Shown here: piece by piece, positions 50,278-59,448 of the stretch | How the letters are laid out: every line of letters starts with the position of its first letter | How positions within the stretch are numbered: the stretch's first letter is position 1 | DNA from: Conexibacter woesei DSM 14684 | Lineage (GTDB): Bacteria > Actinomycetota > Thermoleophilia > Solirubrobacterales > Solirubrobacteraceae | NCBI RefSeq assembly: GCF_000025265.1 | Contig: NC_013739.1 | Location: 2,914,001 to 2,978,000 of the forward strand | Direction: 5' to 3' | Length of the DNA: 64,000 nt | Translations under genes and position numbers: made by a program | The notes under the pieces: model-generated | Told to the model about the DNA's origin: nothing | What the model saw: only the letters and a program-made list of their open reading frames with translations | Database searches by the model: none

Positions 50278-51380
50278 CGGTGTGACCTCTCCTCTCGAAA
50301 CCAACGCGAGTGGGTCGTCCGGACCCGCTCGATCGCCGCGTCCAGCCGTCCGTCGGGCGGCGTCGCGGCTGCGCGCAGCTCGGCGTCGCCCTCGAACGGG
50401 TCTGCGACGCCCGCGTCCTCGCCGGCGATGCCCTCCAGCACGCGCAGCGCGCACAGCGGCGCGTAGAGCAGGCTGTAGCCGCCCTCCACGCAGACGACGA
50501 GGCGCCCTTCGCAGACCTCGTCCGCCAACGCCGCGATGCGCGCGCCGAGCGCGCGGAAGCCGGCGGCGGACACCAGCATCCGGCCCATCGGGTCGAAGAT
50601 CCCGATGTCCTGCCCGGCGGCGACGACGATCGCGTCGGGCGCGAAGCGGCGCGCGATCGGGGCGACGACGGCCTCCAGCACGAGCAGGTAGCCGTCGTCG
50701 CCGACGGCGGGCGGAAGCGGGACGTTGACGGTTGTCGAGTCGGCGCCGCGGCTCGCGACGTCGCCCGCGTGGTCGGGGTACCAGCCGTCCTGGTGGATCG
50801 AGAGCGCGAGCACGCTCGGGTCGTCCGCGAAGATCTGCTCTGCCCCGTTGCCGATGTGGACGTCCCAGTCGACGATCAGCACGCGCTCGGCGCCGCGCGC
50901 ACGCGCGTGCGCGGCCGCGCACGCGACCGTGTTGAGATAGCTCGAGCCGGCGGCGAGTGCGCGCTCGGCGTGGTGGCCGGGCGGGTGGGTCTGCGCGAAC
51001 GCGCGCCGCACGCGGCCGTCGAGCACGGCGTCGACCGCCGCCACTCCGCAGCCCGCCGACAGGCGCGCCGCGTCCGCCGTCGCGAACGTCACCGGCGCGA
51101 AGTCGAACGCCCACGGGCCGCCGGCGCTCGCGGCCTCGAGCGCGGCGAGGTACGCGGCGTCGTGCACCGCCAGCAGCGCGCCGTCGGGTGCCGGCGCGAC
51201 GTCGAGTCGCGCGAGCCGGTCGAGCAGCCCGCTCGCCTCGACCAGCTCGTGCGCGGCGGCGCAGCGGGCGGGTCCGGCGATGTTGTCCTCGCCCAGCGCG
51301 ACGGCCGCTCCGGCCGTGCGCAGCATCGTCGGCGGGGGATCGTGGCGGAGCGTCTGTGGGGCGAAGGCGTAGCCGATCAT
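50274..51380 (-). CDS. Histone-deacetylase-family (acetylpolyamine amidohydrolase-like) enzyme
   Basis: A 368-residue zinc amidohydrolase of the HDAC/AcuC/AphA family. The catalytic His pair is in THPPGHHAE, zinc ligands are the Asp and His of DWDVHIGNG and a later Asp in GQDIGIFDPMGRM, where the common form is AGFDxHxxDP. Bacterial members deacetylate acetylpolyamines or acetylated amino compounds. With two DUF1989 proteins behind it and a peptide importer divergent, it may free an amine from an acylated polyamine or guanidine compound. Confidence 0.88.
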   Translation of the reverse strand: MIGYAFAPQTLRHDPPPTMLRTAGAAVALGEDNIAGPARCAAAHELVEASGLLDRLARLDVAPAPDGALLAVHDAAYLAALEAASAGGPWAFDFAPVTFATADAARLSAGCGVAAVDAVLDGRVRRAFAQTHPPGHHAERALAAGSSYLNTVACAAAHARARGAERVLIVDWDVHIGNGAEQIFADDPSVLALSIHQDGWYPDHAGDVASRGADSTTVNVPLPPAVGDDGYLLVLEAVVAPIARRFAPDAIVVAAGQDIGIFDPMGRMLVSAAGFRALGARIAALADEVCEGRLVVCVEGGYSLLYAPLCALRVLEGIAGEDAGVADPFEGDAELRAAATPPDGRLDAAIERVRTTHSRWFREERSHR

Positions 51381-51409
51381 CGTGAGCGAAGACTACAGAA
51401 GACAAATGG

Positions 51410-51438
51410 TTGACATCAAACGTCTGACAAACTATCTT
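51410..51438 (+). promoter_or_regulatory. Consensus promoter giving a leaderless GntR transcript
   Basis: TTGACA (51410-51415) and TATCTT (51433-51438) are 17 bp apart. ATG 51445 is 7 bases beyond, so +1 falls on the start codon. Half-sites TTGACA and TGACAA (51425-51430) inside the promoter could be an operator; this second point is weak. Confidence 0.65.
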
Positions 51439-51444
51439 CGCCCC

Positions 51445-52194
51445 ATGAGCGAGGGAGCTGACGTGATCGAGCCGCTGGACACCGGCCTGCTGCCCCAGCG
51501 CGTCAAGGCGCGGCTGGTGGACGCGATCGTCGACGGGGCGTTCGCCGGCGGCATGCTGCCGAACGAGACCGAGCTGGCGCGCATGTTCGGCGTCAGTCGC
51601 CCGACCGTCCGCGGCGCGCTGCGGTCGCTGGAGGGGGAGGGCCTGATCACCCGCCGTCGCGGCATCGGCACGCGCATCAACCCGCACGTCGCGCGCTCGC
51701 GCGTGACGCTCAACCGCGTCGTCGGCTTCTGGGACCTGATCCGCGAGGCCGGCCACGAGCCCGGCATCTCCTACACGCGCATCCGCCGGGCGCCCGCGTC
51801 GCTCGAGGTCGCGACCCGCTTCGCCTGCGACCCGGGGGAGCCGCTGCTGCTGATCGACCGCCGCTTCACCGCCGACGGCGAGCCGGCGATCGCGGTCACC
51901 GAGATGATCCGGCGCAGTCACCTGCGCAGGGACGTCGAGCCCGACGACGTGCAGGAGTCGATCTTCGACTTCGCCGACGCGCATGCGACCGCGCCGATCG
52001 ACCACACCGTCGTCGAGGTCACCCCGGTCGTCGCCGGGCCCGAGCTGTGCGAGCTGCTGTCGATCGCCGAGGGCGCGCCGCTGCTGCGGCTGATCGAGAC
52101 CCACTACTCGCGCGAGGCGACGCTGCTGATGGTCAGCGACATCCACGTCGTCGACCGCTTCGTCCGCTTCAACGTGATTCGGCGCCGCGCGTGA
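51445..52194 (+). CDS. GntR-family regulator, HutC/UTRA subfamily
   Basis: A 249-residue regulator. The winged helix (residues 10-80) shows ETELARMFGVSRPTVRGALRSLEGEGLITRRRGIGTR and a UTRA ligand domain follows (about 95-245: PLLLIDRRFTADGEPAIAVTEM). ATG 51445 is chosen because the promoter starts RNA there; an in-frame ATG at 51382 would lie upstream of the promoter. It is the first gene of the Dpp-type operon and overlaps the next gene, so it is probably autoregulated. Confidence 0.9.
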   Translation: MSEGADVIEPLDTGLLPQRVKARLVDAIVDGAFAGGMLPNETELARMFGVSRPTVRGALRSLEGEGLITRRRGIGTRINPHVARSRVTLNRVVGFWDLIREAGHEPGISYTRIRRAPASLEVATRFACDPGEPLLLIDRRFTADGEPAIAVTEMIRRSHLRRDVEPDDVQESIFDFADAHATAPIDHTVVEVTPVVAGPELCELLSIAEGAPLLRLIETHYSREATLLMVSDIHVVDRFVRFNVIRRRA

Positions 52195-53201
52195 CCGAGC
52201 CGCTTCTGCACGTCGAAGGGCTGCGGCTCGAGATCGCGACCGCGCGCGGGACCGTCGTCCCGAGCGACGACGTCAGCTTCGCCGTCGCGGCGGGCGAGGT
52301 CGTCGGCCTCGTCGGCGAGTCGGGCTCGGGCAAGACGATGACCGCGCTCGCGACGATGGGGATGACGCCGGCCGCGTGCGTCCGCACCGCCGGCCGGATC
52401 GTCTTCGACGGCCGCGACGTCGCCGCCGCCGGCGAGGCGGAGCTGCGCCGGCTGCGCGGCGGGAAGATCGGCTACGTCGCGCAGGACGCGACGACGGCGC
52501 TGAACCCGGTGCTGCGGATTGGGACGCAGATCGTCGAGACGCTGCGCGCCCACCTCGAGCTGGACCGCGCCGCCGCGCGCGCCCGCGCCGCCGAGCTGCT
52601 GCGGTCGGTCGGCATCCCCGAGCCCGAGGCGCGGCTGAAGGCATACCCGCACGAGCTGTCGGGCGGCATGCGCCAGCGCGTCGCGATCGCGATCGCGATC
52701 TCGTGCGAGCCGCGCCTGGTGATCGCCGACGAGCCGACGACGGCGCTCGACGTCACCGTCCAGGCGCAGGTCGTCGACGTGCTCGTGCGCTCCGCGCGCG
52801 AGCGCGGCGCGGCGGTGCTGCTGATCAGCCACGACCTCGGCCTCATCTCCGCGGTCACCGATCGGACGCTCGTGATGTACGCCGGGCGGCTGATCGAGGA
52901 GGGCACGACGCGGCGCGTCGTGCACGCGCCGCGCCACCCGTACACGCAGGCCCTGCTGACCGCGACGCCGCGGATTCGCGGCGCGAAGGCCGCGCGCCTG
53001 CCCGCGATCCCGGGGCGTCCGCCGGACCTCGCGGCGGTGCCGGCCGGCTGCCGCTTCGCGCCGCGCTGCGCGTTCGTGCAGGAGCGCTGCCGCGCGGAGG
53101 AGCCGCGCCTGCGTCACGACGCGCCCGCCTGCTGGTTCCCGCGCCCCGCGCCGGCCGGCGGCGGCGCGGCGTCCGAGCGGACGGAGGCCGGCCGTGTCTG
53201 A
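52191..53201 (+). CDS. Oligopeptide/dipeptide ABC importer ATPase (DppD type)
   Basis: A 336-residue ATPase with Walker A GESGSGKT, Q-loop YVAQDATTALNP, signature LSGGMRQRV, Walker B LVIADEPTTALD and the C-terminal peptide-importer domain with a Cys-rich [4Fe-4S]-type motif (CRFAPRCAFVQERC). It pairs with the 53194 ATPase, which it overlaps. GTG 52191 overlaps the regulator stop. Confidence 0.93.
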   Translation: MTEPLLHVEGLRLEIATARGTVVPSDDVSFAVAAGEVVGLVGESGSGKTMTALATMGMTPAACVRTAGRIVFDGRDVAAAGEAELRRLRGGKIGYVAQDATTALNPVLRIGTQIVETLRAHLELDRAAARARAAELLRSVGIPEPEARLKAYPHELSGGMRQRVAIAIAISCEPRLVIADEPTTALDVTVQAQVVDVLVRSARERGAAVLLISHDLGLISAVTDRTLVMYAGRLIEEGTTRRVVHAPRHPYTQALLTATPRIRGAKAARLPAIPGRPPDLAAVPAGCRFAPRCAFVQERCRAEEPRLRHDAPACWFPRPAPAGGGAASERTEAGRV

Positions 53202-54168
53202 GACACCGCTGCTGCAGGCCGACCGGCTCGTGCGGCACTTCCGCACGCCGCAGGGCAAGGTCCAGGCGGTCGACGGCGTCTCGCTGACGATCGCGCGCGG
53301 CGAGGCTGTCGCGCTCGTCGGCGAGTCGGGCTCGGGCAAGTCGACGCTCGCGCGGATGCTCGTCTGCCTGGAGCAGCCGACGAGCGGCGCGCTCCGCTTC
53401 GGCGAGCACGACGTCACGCGCGGGCGCGGCGCCGGCCTGCGCGCGGTCCGTCGCAACGTCAGCATGGTCTTCCAGGATCCGTACGCGTCGCTCGACGGTC
53501 ACCTGCCGATCGGGCGCTCGGTCGAGGAGCCGATGATCGTCCACCGGATCGGCACCGCCGCCGAGCGCGCCGCGAAGGTCGCCGAGCTGCTCGACGCCGT
53601 CGGGCTCGACCCCGAGATGGCGAGCCGCCGGCCGACCGCGCTGTCGGGCGGCCAGCGCCAGCGCGTCGCGATCGCCCGCGCGATCGCGCTCGACCCGGAG
53701 CTGGTCGTGCTCGACGAGCCGGTCTCGGCACTCGACGTCTCCGTCCAGGCGCAGGTGCTCAACCTGCTGGCGGATCTGCGCGAGCGCTACGGCCTCGCGT
53801 ACCTGTTCGTCTCGCACGACCTCGGCGTCGTCCGCCACGTCGCCGAGCGGACCGCGGTCATGCAGCTCGGCCGCATCGTCGAGGAGGGGCCGACCGAGCA
53901 GTTGTTCGCGGAGCCCCGACACCCGTACACGATCGCGCTGCTGTCGAGCGCGATGGAGATCGACGCCGAGGACGAGCGGATCGTGCTCGACGGCGATCCG
54001 CCGAGCCCGCTGCGGCCGCCGTCCGGCTGCCGCTTCCGGACTCGCTGCTTCCGCGCGGACGCCGTCTGCGCGGAGCAGGACCCCGCGCTGCGCGGGGAGG
54101 GCGACCGTGGCGTCGCCTGTCATCACCCCGGCCCGCTCGCCGCACGCGAGCTCGCGGGCCGGACCTGA
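53194..54168 (+). CDS. Oligopeptide/dipeptide ABC importer ATPase (DppF type)
   Basis: A 324-residue ATPase with Walker A GESGSGKST, FQDPYASLDG, signature LSGGQRQRV, Walker B LVVLDEPVSALD and a C-terminal Cys motif (CRFRTRCFRADAVC). It forms the heterodimeric engine with the 52191 product. It starts at GTG 53194, inside the end of the previous gene. Confidence 0.93.
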   Translation: MSETPLLQADRLVRHFRTPQGKVQAVDGVSLTIARGEAVALVGESGSGKSTLARMLVCLEQPTSGALRFGEHDVTRGRGAGLRAVRRNVSMVFQDPYASLDGHLPIGRSVEEPMIVHRIGTAAERAAKVAELLDAVGLDPEMASRRPTALSGGQRQRVAIARAIALDPELVVLDEPVSALDVSVQAQVLNLLADLRERYGLAYLFVSHDLGVVRHVAERTAVMQLGRIVEEGPTEQLFAEPRHPYTIALLSSAMEIDAEDERIVLDGDPPSPLRPPSGCRFRTRCFRADAVCAEQDPALRGEGDRGVACHHPGPLAARELAGRT

Positions 54169-54185
54169 CGTAAGGAGAGGACATC

Positions 54186-55745
54186 GTGGTGAGGTTGAGC
54201 AAGTCGGCCACCGCCCTGGCGGTGCTGGTCGCGGCGTGGTCTTTGGCCGCATGCGGAGGCGGGGCGAAGGTAGGGGACTCGACGTCGGACGGCGGTGGCG
54301 GGGCGTCGACCGGCGCGTCGTCGAGCGGAGGGACGTTGACGGTCGGCCTCGACTCCGATCCGGCGTCGCTCGACCCGACCGGCGACACCGGCTACGCGGG
54401 CTCGCTCGTGACGCCGCAGATCTTCGAGACGCTCGTCGTCGCGGACGACGACGGCACGATCGGCCCGGGCCTCGCCGAGAGATGGACGGTCTCGAGAGAC
54501 GGCCGGACCTACACGCTGACGCTGCGCAAGGGCGTGAGATTCCACGACGGCACGCCGCTCGACGCGAGAGCGGTGGTCGCGAGCCTCAGACGCAGCGCCG
54601 GAAGAGCGTCGCCGTGGGCGGCCGACCTCGCTCCGATCACAGCGATGAAGGCGACCGGCGAGGACACCGTCGTGCTGACGCTCGACAGACCGAACGCGCC
54701 GCTGCTGTCGACGCTCGCCGACAAGCCGGGCATGATCGCCTCGCCGACGGCGGTCGAGCAGGCGGGCAGACGGTTCGGGTCGCAGCCGGTCGGAACCGGT
54801 CCGTTCGCGTTCGACCACTGGACGCGCAACCAGGAGCTGATGCTGAGACGGAACCCCGACTACTGGGACGCCGGCAAGCCGAAGCTCGACGCCGTCGTCT
54901 TCAAGCCGCTGCCGGATCCGACGCAGAAGGTCACCAACCTCGTCGCCGGCCAGGTGCAGACCGTCGACTACGTGCCGCCGGAGCTGATATCTCGCGTCGA
55001 GGGCGCGTCGAACCTCGAGCTGGAGCAGGGCCCCGGACCGTACAACTCGGTCGTCTACGTGCCGATGAACGCGGCGCGGCCGCCGCTCGACGACGCGAAC
55101 GTCCGCCAGGCCGTCTCGCTCGCGATCGACCGCGACTCGATCGTCAGAAACGTCGCCTTCGGAGCCGGCACGCCCGCGCGCTCGATGCTCTCGCCGACCT
55201 CGTGGGGCTACAGCGACGAGATTCCGGCGATTCCGTACGACCCTGCCAGAGCGAGAACGCTGCTGGGCGGGAGAGAGGTGAAGCTCGAGCTGCAGGTGCC
55301 GCCGACCTACACGCAGGCCGCGCAGGTGATGAAGCAGAACCTGGCCGAGGCCGGGATCGACGTGACGCTGCGGCGGATGGACTGGGGCCAGCTGATCGAC
55401 GGCTTCTACAAGGGCGACTTCGACATGCAGGTGCAGGACCTGCTCGGGATGCAGCGCTCCGACCCCGACGGCGCGCTCAGCAGCTTCTACGCGCCGGACG
55501 GCTCCAACAACGGCGCCGGCTTCTCCGATCCGCAGATCACCGCGCTGCTCGACAGAGCCCGCTCGGGCGGCGACGAGGCGCAGCGCAGACCCGAGTACGT
55601 CGAGATCCAGCAGCTCGCGCAGGAGCAGAGCCCGTACGCGCCGGTGTACATCCCCAACCAGGTGCGGGCGTGGGACAGCAAGGTGCAGGGACTCGGCCTC
55701 AGCAACGACGGCGTCCTGCACCTGACCGACGTCACGATCGGCTGA
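54186..55745 (+). CDS. Peptide/solute-binding lipoprotein (SBP_bac_5 family)
   Basis: A 519-residue binding protein of the dipeptide/oligopeptide/nickel class. The signal peptide ends in the lipobox SLAAC and is followed by a Gly/Ser-rich linker. Typical parts are GLDSDPASLDPTGDTG, GTGPFAFDHW and AVSLAIDRDSIVRNV. By hand count 15 of 32 mature arginines are AGA, again far above the cytoplasmic ATPases next to it. GTG 54186 follows AAGGAGAGGAC; GTG 54189 is equally possible. Confidence 0.93.
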   Translation: MVRLSKSATALAVLVAAWSLAACGGGAKVGDSTSDGGGGASTGASSSGGTLTVGLDSDPASLDPTGDTGYAGSLVTPQIFETLVVADDDGTIGPGLAERWTVSRDGRTYTLTLRKGVRFHDGTPLDARAVVASLRRSAGRASPWAADLAPITAMKATGEDTVVLTLDRPNAPLLSTLADKPGMIASPTAVEQAGRRFGSQPVGTGPFAFDHWTRNQELMLRRNPDYWDAGKPKLDAVVFKPLPDPTQKVTNLVAGQVQTVDYVPPELISRVEGASNLELEQGPGPYNSVVYVPMNAARPPLDDANVRQAVSLAIDRDSIVRNVAFGAGTPARSMLSPTSWGYSDEIPAIPYDPARARTLLGGREVKLELQVPPTYTQAAQVMKQNLAEAGIDVTLRRMDWGQLIDGFYKGDFDMQVQDLLGMQRSDPDGALSSFYAPDGSNNGAGFSDPQITALLDRARSGGDEAQRRPEYVEIQQLAQEQSPYAPVYIPNQVRAWDSKVQGLGLSNDGVLHLTDVTIG

Positions 55746-55761
55746 GCGGGAGGACGGCGAC

Positions 55762-56718
55762 GTGCTCACCTTCGTCCTGCGCCGGCTCGGACAGCTGCTC
55801 GTCGTCGTCCTGCTGGCGTCGATCGTGCTGTTCGCGGCGCTCCAGGTCGTCCCGGGCGATCCGGCTCGCCGGATCCTCGGGACGCACGCACCACAGGAGC
55901 AGGTCGACGCCAAGCGCGCCGAGCTGGGGCTCGACCGCCCGCTCGTCGAGCAGTACCTCGACTTCGCGGGCGGCGTGCCGGCCGGTGACCTGGGCACGTC
56001 GCTCGGCGCCGGCCAGTCGGTCGCCGACCTCGTGAGCGCGGGTCTGCCGATCACGCTCCAGCTCGTCCTGCTCGCCCTCGCGATCGCGCTGGCCGCGGCG
56101 ATCCCGATCGCGATCGTCAGCGCCGCGAAACCGGGCGGGTGGGTCGACAACGCGCTCACGGCGGTGACGATCGTCTCGACGTCGGTCCCGACGTTCGTGT
56201 GGGGGCTGTCGATGGTGCTGCTGTTCTCGGTGACGTTCAAGCTGCTGCCGTCGTCCGGCTACGTGCCGTTCGGCGAGGACCCGGTCGGCTGGCTGAAGTC
56301 GATGACCATGCCGGCCGTCGCGCTCGCGCTGCCGTCGATCGGCACGCTCGGACGGGTCGGGCGCGCCGCGCTGCTGGAAAGCATGCGCGAGCCGTTCATG
56401 CACTTCGCGCGCAGCAAGGGGCTCGGCCGCTGGCGGCTCTATCTCGTCCACGCGCTCAAGCACGCCGCGGTCCCGATCGTGGCGGTCGCCGGTGCGGAGT
56501 TCGCCTACATCCTCGGCGACGCGGTGGTGGTCGAGTGGATCTTCGCGCTGCCTGGCACCGGCAAGCTGATGGTCGACGCCTTCGCCCAGCGCGACTACCC
56601 GATCATCCAGGGCGTCGCGCTCGTCTACACCGTGCTCGTCGTGCTCGGCGGACTGCTGGCCGACGTGCTGCAGGCGAAGCTCGACCCGCGGATGCGACTG
56701 GGGGTGCGGACCGCATGA
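55762..56718 (+). CDS. Peptide ABC importer permease (DppB type)
   Basis: A 318-residue BPD_transp_1 membrane protein with six hydrophobic segments, a large first outer loop and the DppB-type coupling region RSKGLGRWRLYLVHALKHA. It is followed by the DppC-type gene with a 4-nt overlap. GTG 55762 follows GGGAGGACGG. Confidence 0.92.
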   Translation: MLTFVLRRLGQLLVVVLLASIVLFAALQVVPGDPARRILGTHAPQEQVDAKRAELGLDRPLVEQYLDFAGGVPAGDLGTSLGAGQSVADLVSAGLPITLQLVLLALAIALAAAIPIAIVSAAKPGGWVDNALTAVTIVSTSVPTFVWGLSMVLLFSVTFKLLPSSGYVPFGEDPVGWLKSMTMPAVALALPSIGTLGRVGRAALLESMREPFMHFARSKGLGRWRLYLVHALKHAAVPIVAVAGAEFAYILGDAVVVEWIFALPGTGKLMVDAFAQRDYPIIQGVALVYTVLVVLGGLLADVLQAKLDPRMRLGVRTA

Positions 56719-57581
56719 GCGTCGTGAGCGTTCCCGGCGCGGCGGCCGTGCCGCGCGCGCGGCGGCGACCGTGGCAGGGGCTGCGACCGCTGGAGATCGG
56801 CGCGGCGGTCGTGCTGAGCCTGATCGTGCTGATGGCGGTCGTCGGACCGCTGATCGCGCCGTACGACCCGACGCTGCAGCGGTTCTCCGACGGCATCCTG
56901 CAGCCGCCGCTGACCGCCGGCCACCTGCTCGGCACCGACCAGCTCGCGCGGGACCTGCTCTCGCGTCTGATGGCGGGCGCGCGAACGTCGCTGGCGATCG
57001 CCGGCGGGGCGACGCTGATGGGTCTGGTCGTGGGCGTTCTGATCGGCGTCGTCGCGGGCTTCCGCGGCGGGATCGTCGACACGGTCCTGATGCGCGTGAT
57101 GGACGCGATGCTGGCGTTCCCTGCGCTCGTGCTGGCGCTCGTGATCGCGGCCAGCCTCGGCCCCAACGGCCGCAACACGGCGATCGCGATCGCGGTCGTG
57201 CAGGTGCCGGGCTTCGCGCGCGTCGCGCGGTCGCTGACGCTGCGCGAGCGCGAGCGCGACTACGTCAGCGCCGCGCGCGTCTCGGGCGCCTCCGCGGCGC
57301 GGATCGTGCGCGTCCACGTGATCCCGAACGTGTGGGGACCGATCGCCGCGCAGGCGGTGCTGGCGCTCGGCCACGCGGTGCCGTCCGAGGCGGCGCTCAG
57401 CTTCCTCGGCCTCGGCGTGCAGCCGCCGACGCCGTCGTGGGGCAACATGATCGCGGAGGGCTACCAGTACCTCGACAAGTCGGCGTGGCCGATGCTGCTG
57501 CCGGCGATCTGCATCGTGCTGACGGTCGGATCGATCAGCGTGCTGGCGGACGCCGCCCGGCGGCGCTCGCAGGAGGGATGA
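56715..57581 (+). CDS. Peptide ABC importer permease (DppC type)
   Basis: A 288-residue BPD_transp_1 permease with a short cytoplasmic start, HLLGTDQLARDLLSRL and the coupling region AARVSGASAARIVRVHVIPN. It completes the DppB/C/D/F importer for the 54186 lipoprotein; the one-base spacing to the M20 gene shows that hydrolysis of the imported compound is co-expressed. Confidence 0.92.
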   Translation: MSVVSVPGAAAVPRARRRPWQGLRPLEIGAAVVLSLIVLMAVVGPLIAPYDPTLQRFSDGILQPPLTAGHLLGTDQLARDLLSRLMAGARTSLAIAGGATLMGLVVGVLIGVVAGFRGGIVDTVLMRVMDAMLAFPALVLALVIAASLGPNGRNTAIAIAVVQVPGFARVARSLTLRERERDYVSAARVSGASAARIVRVHVIPNVWGPIAAQAVLALGHAVPSEAALSFLGLGVQPPTPSWGNMIAEGYQYLDKSAWPMLLPAICIVLTVGSISVLADAARRRSQEG

Positions 57582-57582
57582 G

Positions 57583-58767
57583 ATGACGACGCTCACTGCT
57601 GCCGCGGCCGCCGAGGTCGAGCCGACGCTCGCGCTGCTGGAGGCGCTCGTCGCGCAGCGCTCGCTGGAGGGCGAGGAGGCGGCGATCGAGCGCTGCCTGG
57701 AGCTGATGCACGACGCGGTCGCTCCGCTCGCCCGCGAGGTGACGCGGCCGGTGGTCGACGGCCTGCCCGCGTTGATCGCGCGCTTCGGCGACGGTCCCGT
57801 CGCGCAGCGGGTCGCGCTGTCGGGCCACGTCGACGTCGTGCCCGCCGACGGCGCGTGGGCGAGCGATCCGTTCACGCCCGCGCGGCGCGGCGCCGTGCTC
57901 GCCGGTCGCGGGACGTGCGACATGAAGGGCGGCGTCGCCGCGTTCGCCGGCGCACTGCGCGCGCTGTCGGCGGCGGGGCTGCTGGAACGCTGCTCGGTGG
58001 AGCTGGTGCTGACGGCCGACGAGGAGGTCGGCAGCCGGCGGGGCCTGATCCCGCTGCTGGAAGCGGGCGCGGTCAGCGCGACGAGCGCGATCTGCGGCGA
58101 GCCGACCGGGCTCGACGTCTACCTCGGCAACCGCGGGCTGATCTGGGCGGCGATCACGGTCACCGGCCGCGGCGGCCACGCCGGGCAGGCGCACGCGCTC
58201 GCGAACCCGATCGCGGTCGCGAGCGAGCTGATCGCGGCGCTGCACGCGGTCGAGCTGCCGGTGCGCGACGAGCGCTTCGATCCGCCGGCGCCGAGCCTCA
58301 CCGTCACCGGCGTCGAGGGCGGGCCGGCCGCCGAGGCCGTCAACGTGATCCCCGATCGCGTGGTCCTGGGCGTCGACCGGCGGCTGCTCCCGGCGGAGGA
58401 CGTCGACGCCGCGGTCGGCGTGCTGCGCGAGACGGTGGCGCGTGTCGTCGGCGAGCCCTACGGCCATGCGATCGAGCTGCTGCGCACGTGGCCGGCGTAC
58501 GCGATCGAGCCGCAGGAGCCGATCGCGCAGGCGTGCGTCGCCGCCGCGCGCGCTGCCGGACGCCCGGGCACGCTCGGGATGGACAGCGCCGCGAACGACT
58601 CGTCATGGCTGGACCGCGCCGGGATCCCGACCGTCCTGCTGGGCCCCGGCGCGCCGGAGCAGGCGCACGTGACCGACGAGCACGTCCCGCTCGCCGACGT
58701 CGCCGACGCGATCGCGATCTACGCCCACGCGATCGCCGCCCGTTCGAGCGGCCGAGATATCGCCTGA
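57583..58767 (+). CDS. M20-family metallohydrolase
   Basis: A 394-residue zinc hydrolase with [21 protein letters not shown], the catalytic ADEEVGS and C-terminal HVTDEHVPL. It resembles ArgE/DapE-type deacylases and is distinct from the M20 at 43058. Behind a peptide importer and opposite an HDAC-like deacetylase, it likely removes an acyl group or splits a small peptide after uptake. ATG 57583 lies one base after the permease stop, with AGGAGG upstream. Confidence 0.9.
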   Translation: MTTLTAAAAAEVEPTLALLEALVAQRSLEGEEAAIERCLELMHDAVAPLAREVTRPVVDGLPALIARFGDGPVAQRVALSGHVDVVPADGAWASDPFTPARRGAVLAGRGTCDMKGGVAAFAGALRALSAAGLLERCSVELVLTADEEVGSRRGLIPLLEAGAVSATSAICGEPTGLDVYLGNRGLIWAAITVTGRGGHAGQAHALANPIAVASELIAALHAVELPVRDERFDPPAPSLTVTGVEGGPAAEAVNVIPDRVVLGVDRRLLPAEDVDAAVGVLRETVARVVGEPYGHAIELLRTWPAYAIEPQEPIAQACVAAARAAGRPGTLGMDSAANDSSWLDRAGIPTVLLGPGAPEQAHVTDEHVPLADVADAIAIYAHAIAARSSGRDIA

Positions 58768-58771
58768 TATC
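58756..58771. repeat. Tandem GATATC palindromes
   Basis: GATATC-GCCT-GATATC covers the stop codon of the M20 gene and lies 35 bases before the PIN-domain gene. It is AT-rich for its surroundings. It may be an operator for the toxin gene or a chance feature. Confidence 0.35.
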
Positions 58772-58805
58772 CAGGGGGCATGCCAGACGTGCGCCAAGCC
58801 TGGTC

Positions 58806-59231
58806 GTGACCGAGACGACCGAGCCGCCCGGCTGGCTGATCGACAAGTCCGCGCTGGTCCGGCTCGGGCGCAGTCCGGACAGCGAGCTGTGGGCCGGTCG
58901 GATCGAGCGAAGGCTGGTGCGCATCGCCACGGTCACGTTGCTCGAAGTCGGCTACTCGGCACGAGACGCCGAGGATCTTCGCGCGGGGCTGCGCCAGCCG
59001 CCCGTCGCGTCGATGCCCGTCGAGTACATGGCGCCCGCGTCTGAGGATCGCGCCGTTGAGGTCCTCGGTCTGCTCGCCGATCGCGGCCATCATCGTGCGC
59101 CGTCGGTGCCCGACCTGCTCATCGCGGCGATCGCGGAGCGTGCTGGTCTCGCTCTCCTGCATCAGGACAAGGCCTTCGACCTCATCGCAGAGATCACCGG
59201 CCAGCCGACCGAACGGCTCAGCGGCAGCTGA
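58806..59231 (+). CDS. PIN-domain (VapC-like) ribonuclease without visible antitoxin
   Basis: A 141-residue PIN protein. The acidic metal site can be placed at D13 (LIDKSAL), E47 (TLLEVGY), D103 (SVPDLLIA) and D121 or D125 (HQDKAFDL). VapC toxins cut tRNA or rRNA. The usual small VapB gene just upstream is missing: only 38 bases separate it from the M20 gene, and nothing antitoxin-like follows. GTG 58806 is the only good start before the first Asp. It may be an orphan or controlled by a remote antitoxin. Confidence 0.82.
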   Translation: MTETTEPPGWLIDKSALVRLGRSPDSELWAGRIERRLVRIATVTLLEVGYSARDAEDLRAGLRQPPVASMPVEYMAPASEDRAVEVLGLLADRGHHRAPSVPDLLIAAIAERAGLALLHQDKAFDLIAEITGQPTERLSGS

Positions 59232-59448
59232 CCGCTGCAGGGTCGGACGACGAACCCATCTCAAGCGGCGCCTGCACCGCAAGCCCCCTTCCATGACCCT
59301 GCATGGAGAGGTGCCGCGATTCAGTGAGCGCGCGCTCGAATGCGGCGCGCTCGACCGCGACCGAGGACGGATGCCTGCAGTTGCACGGAGCGGCCGGTTT
59401 GCAGGAAGGTGGGCTGCTCGGACCGACGGGCTGACCGAAGGGAATCCC

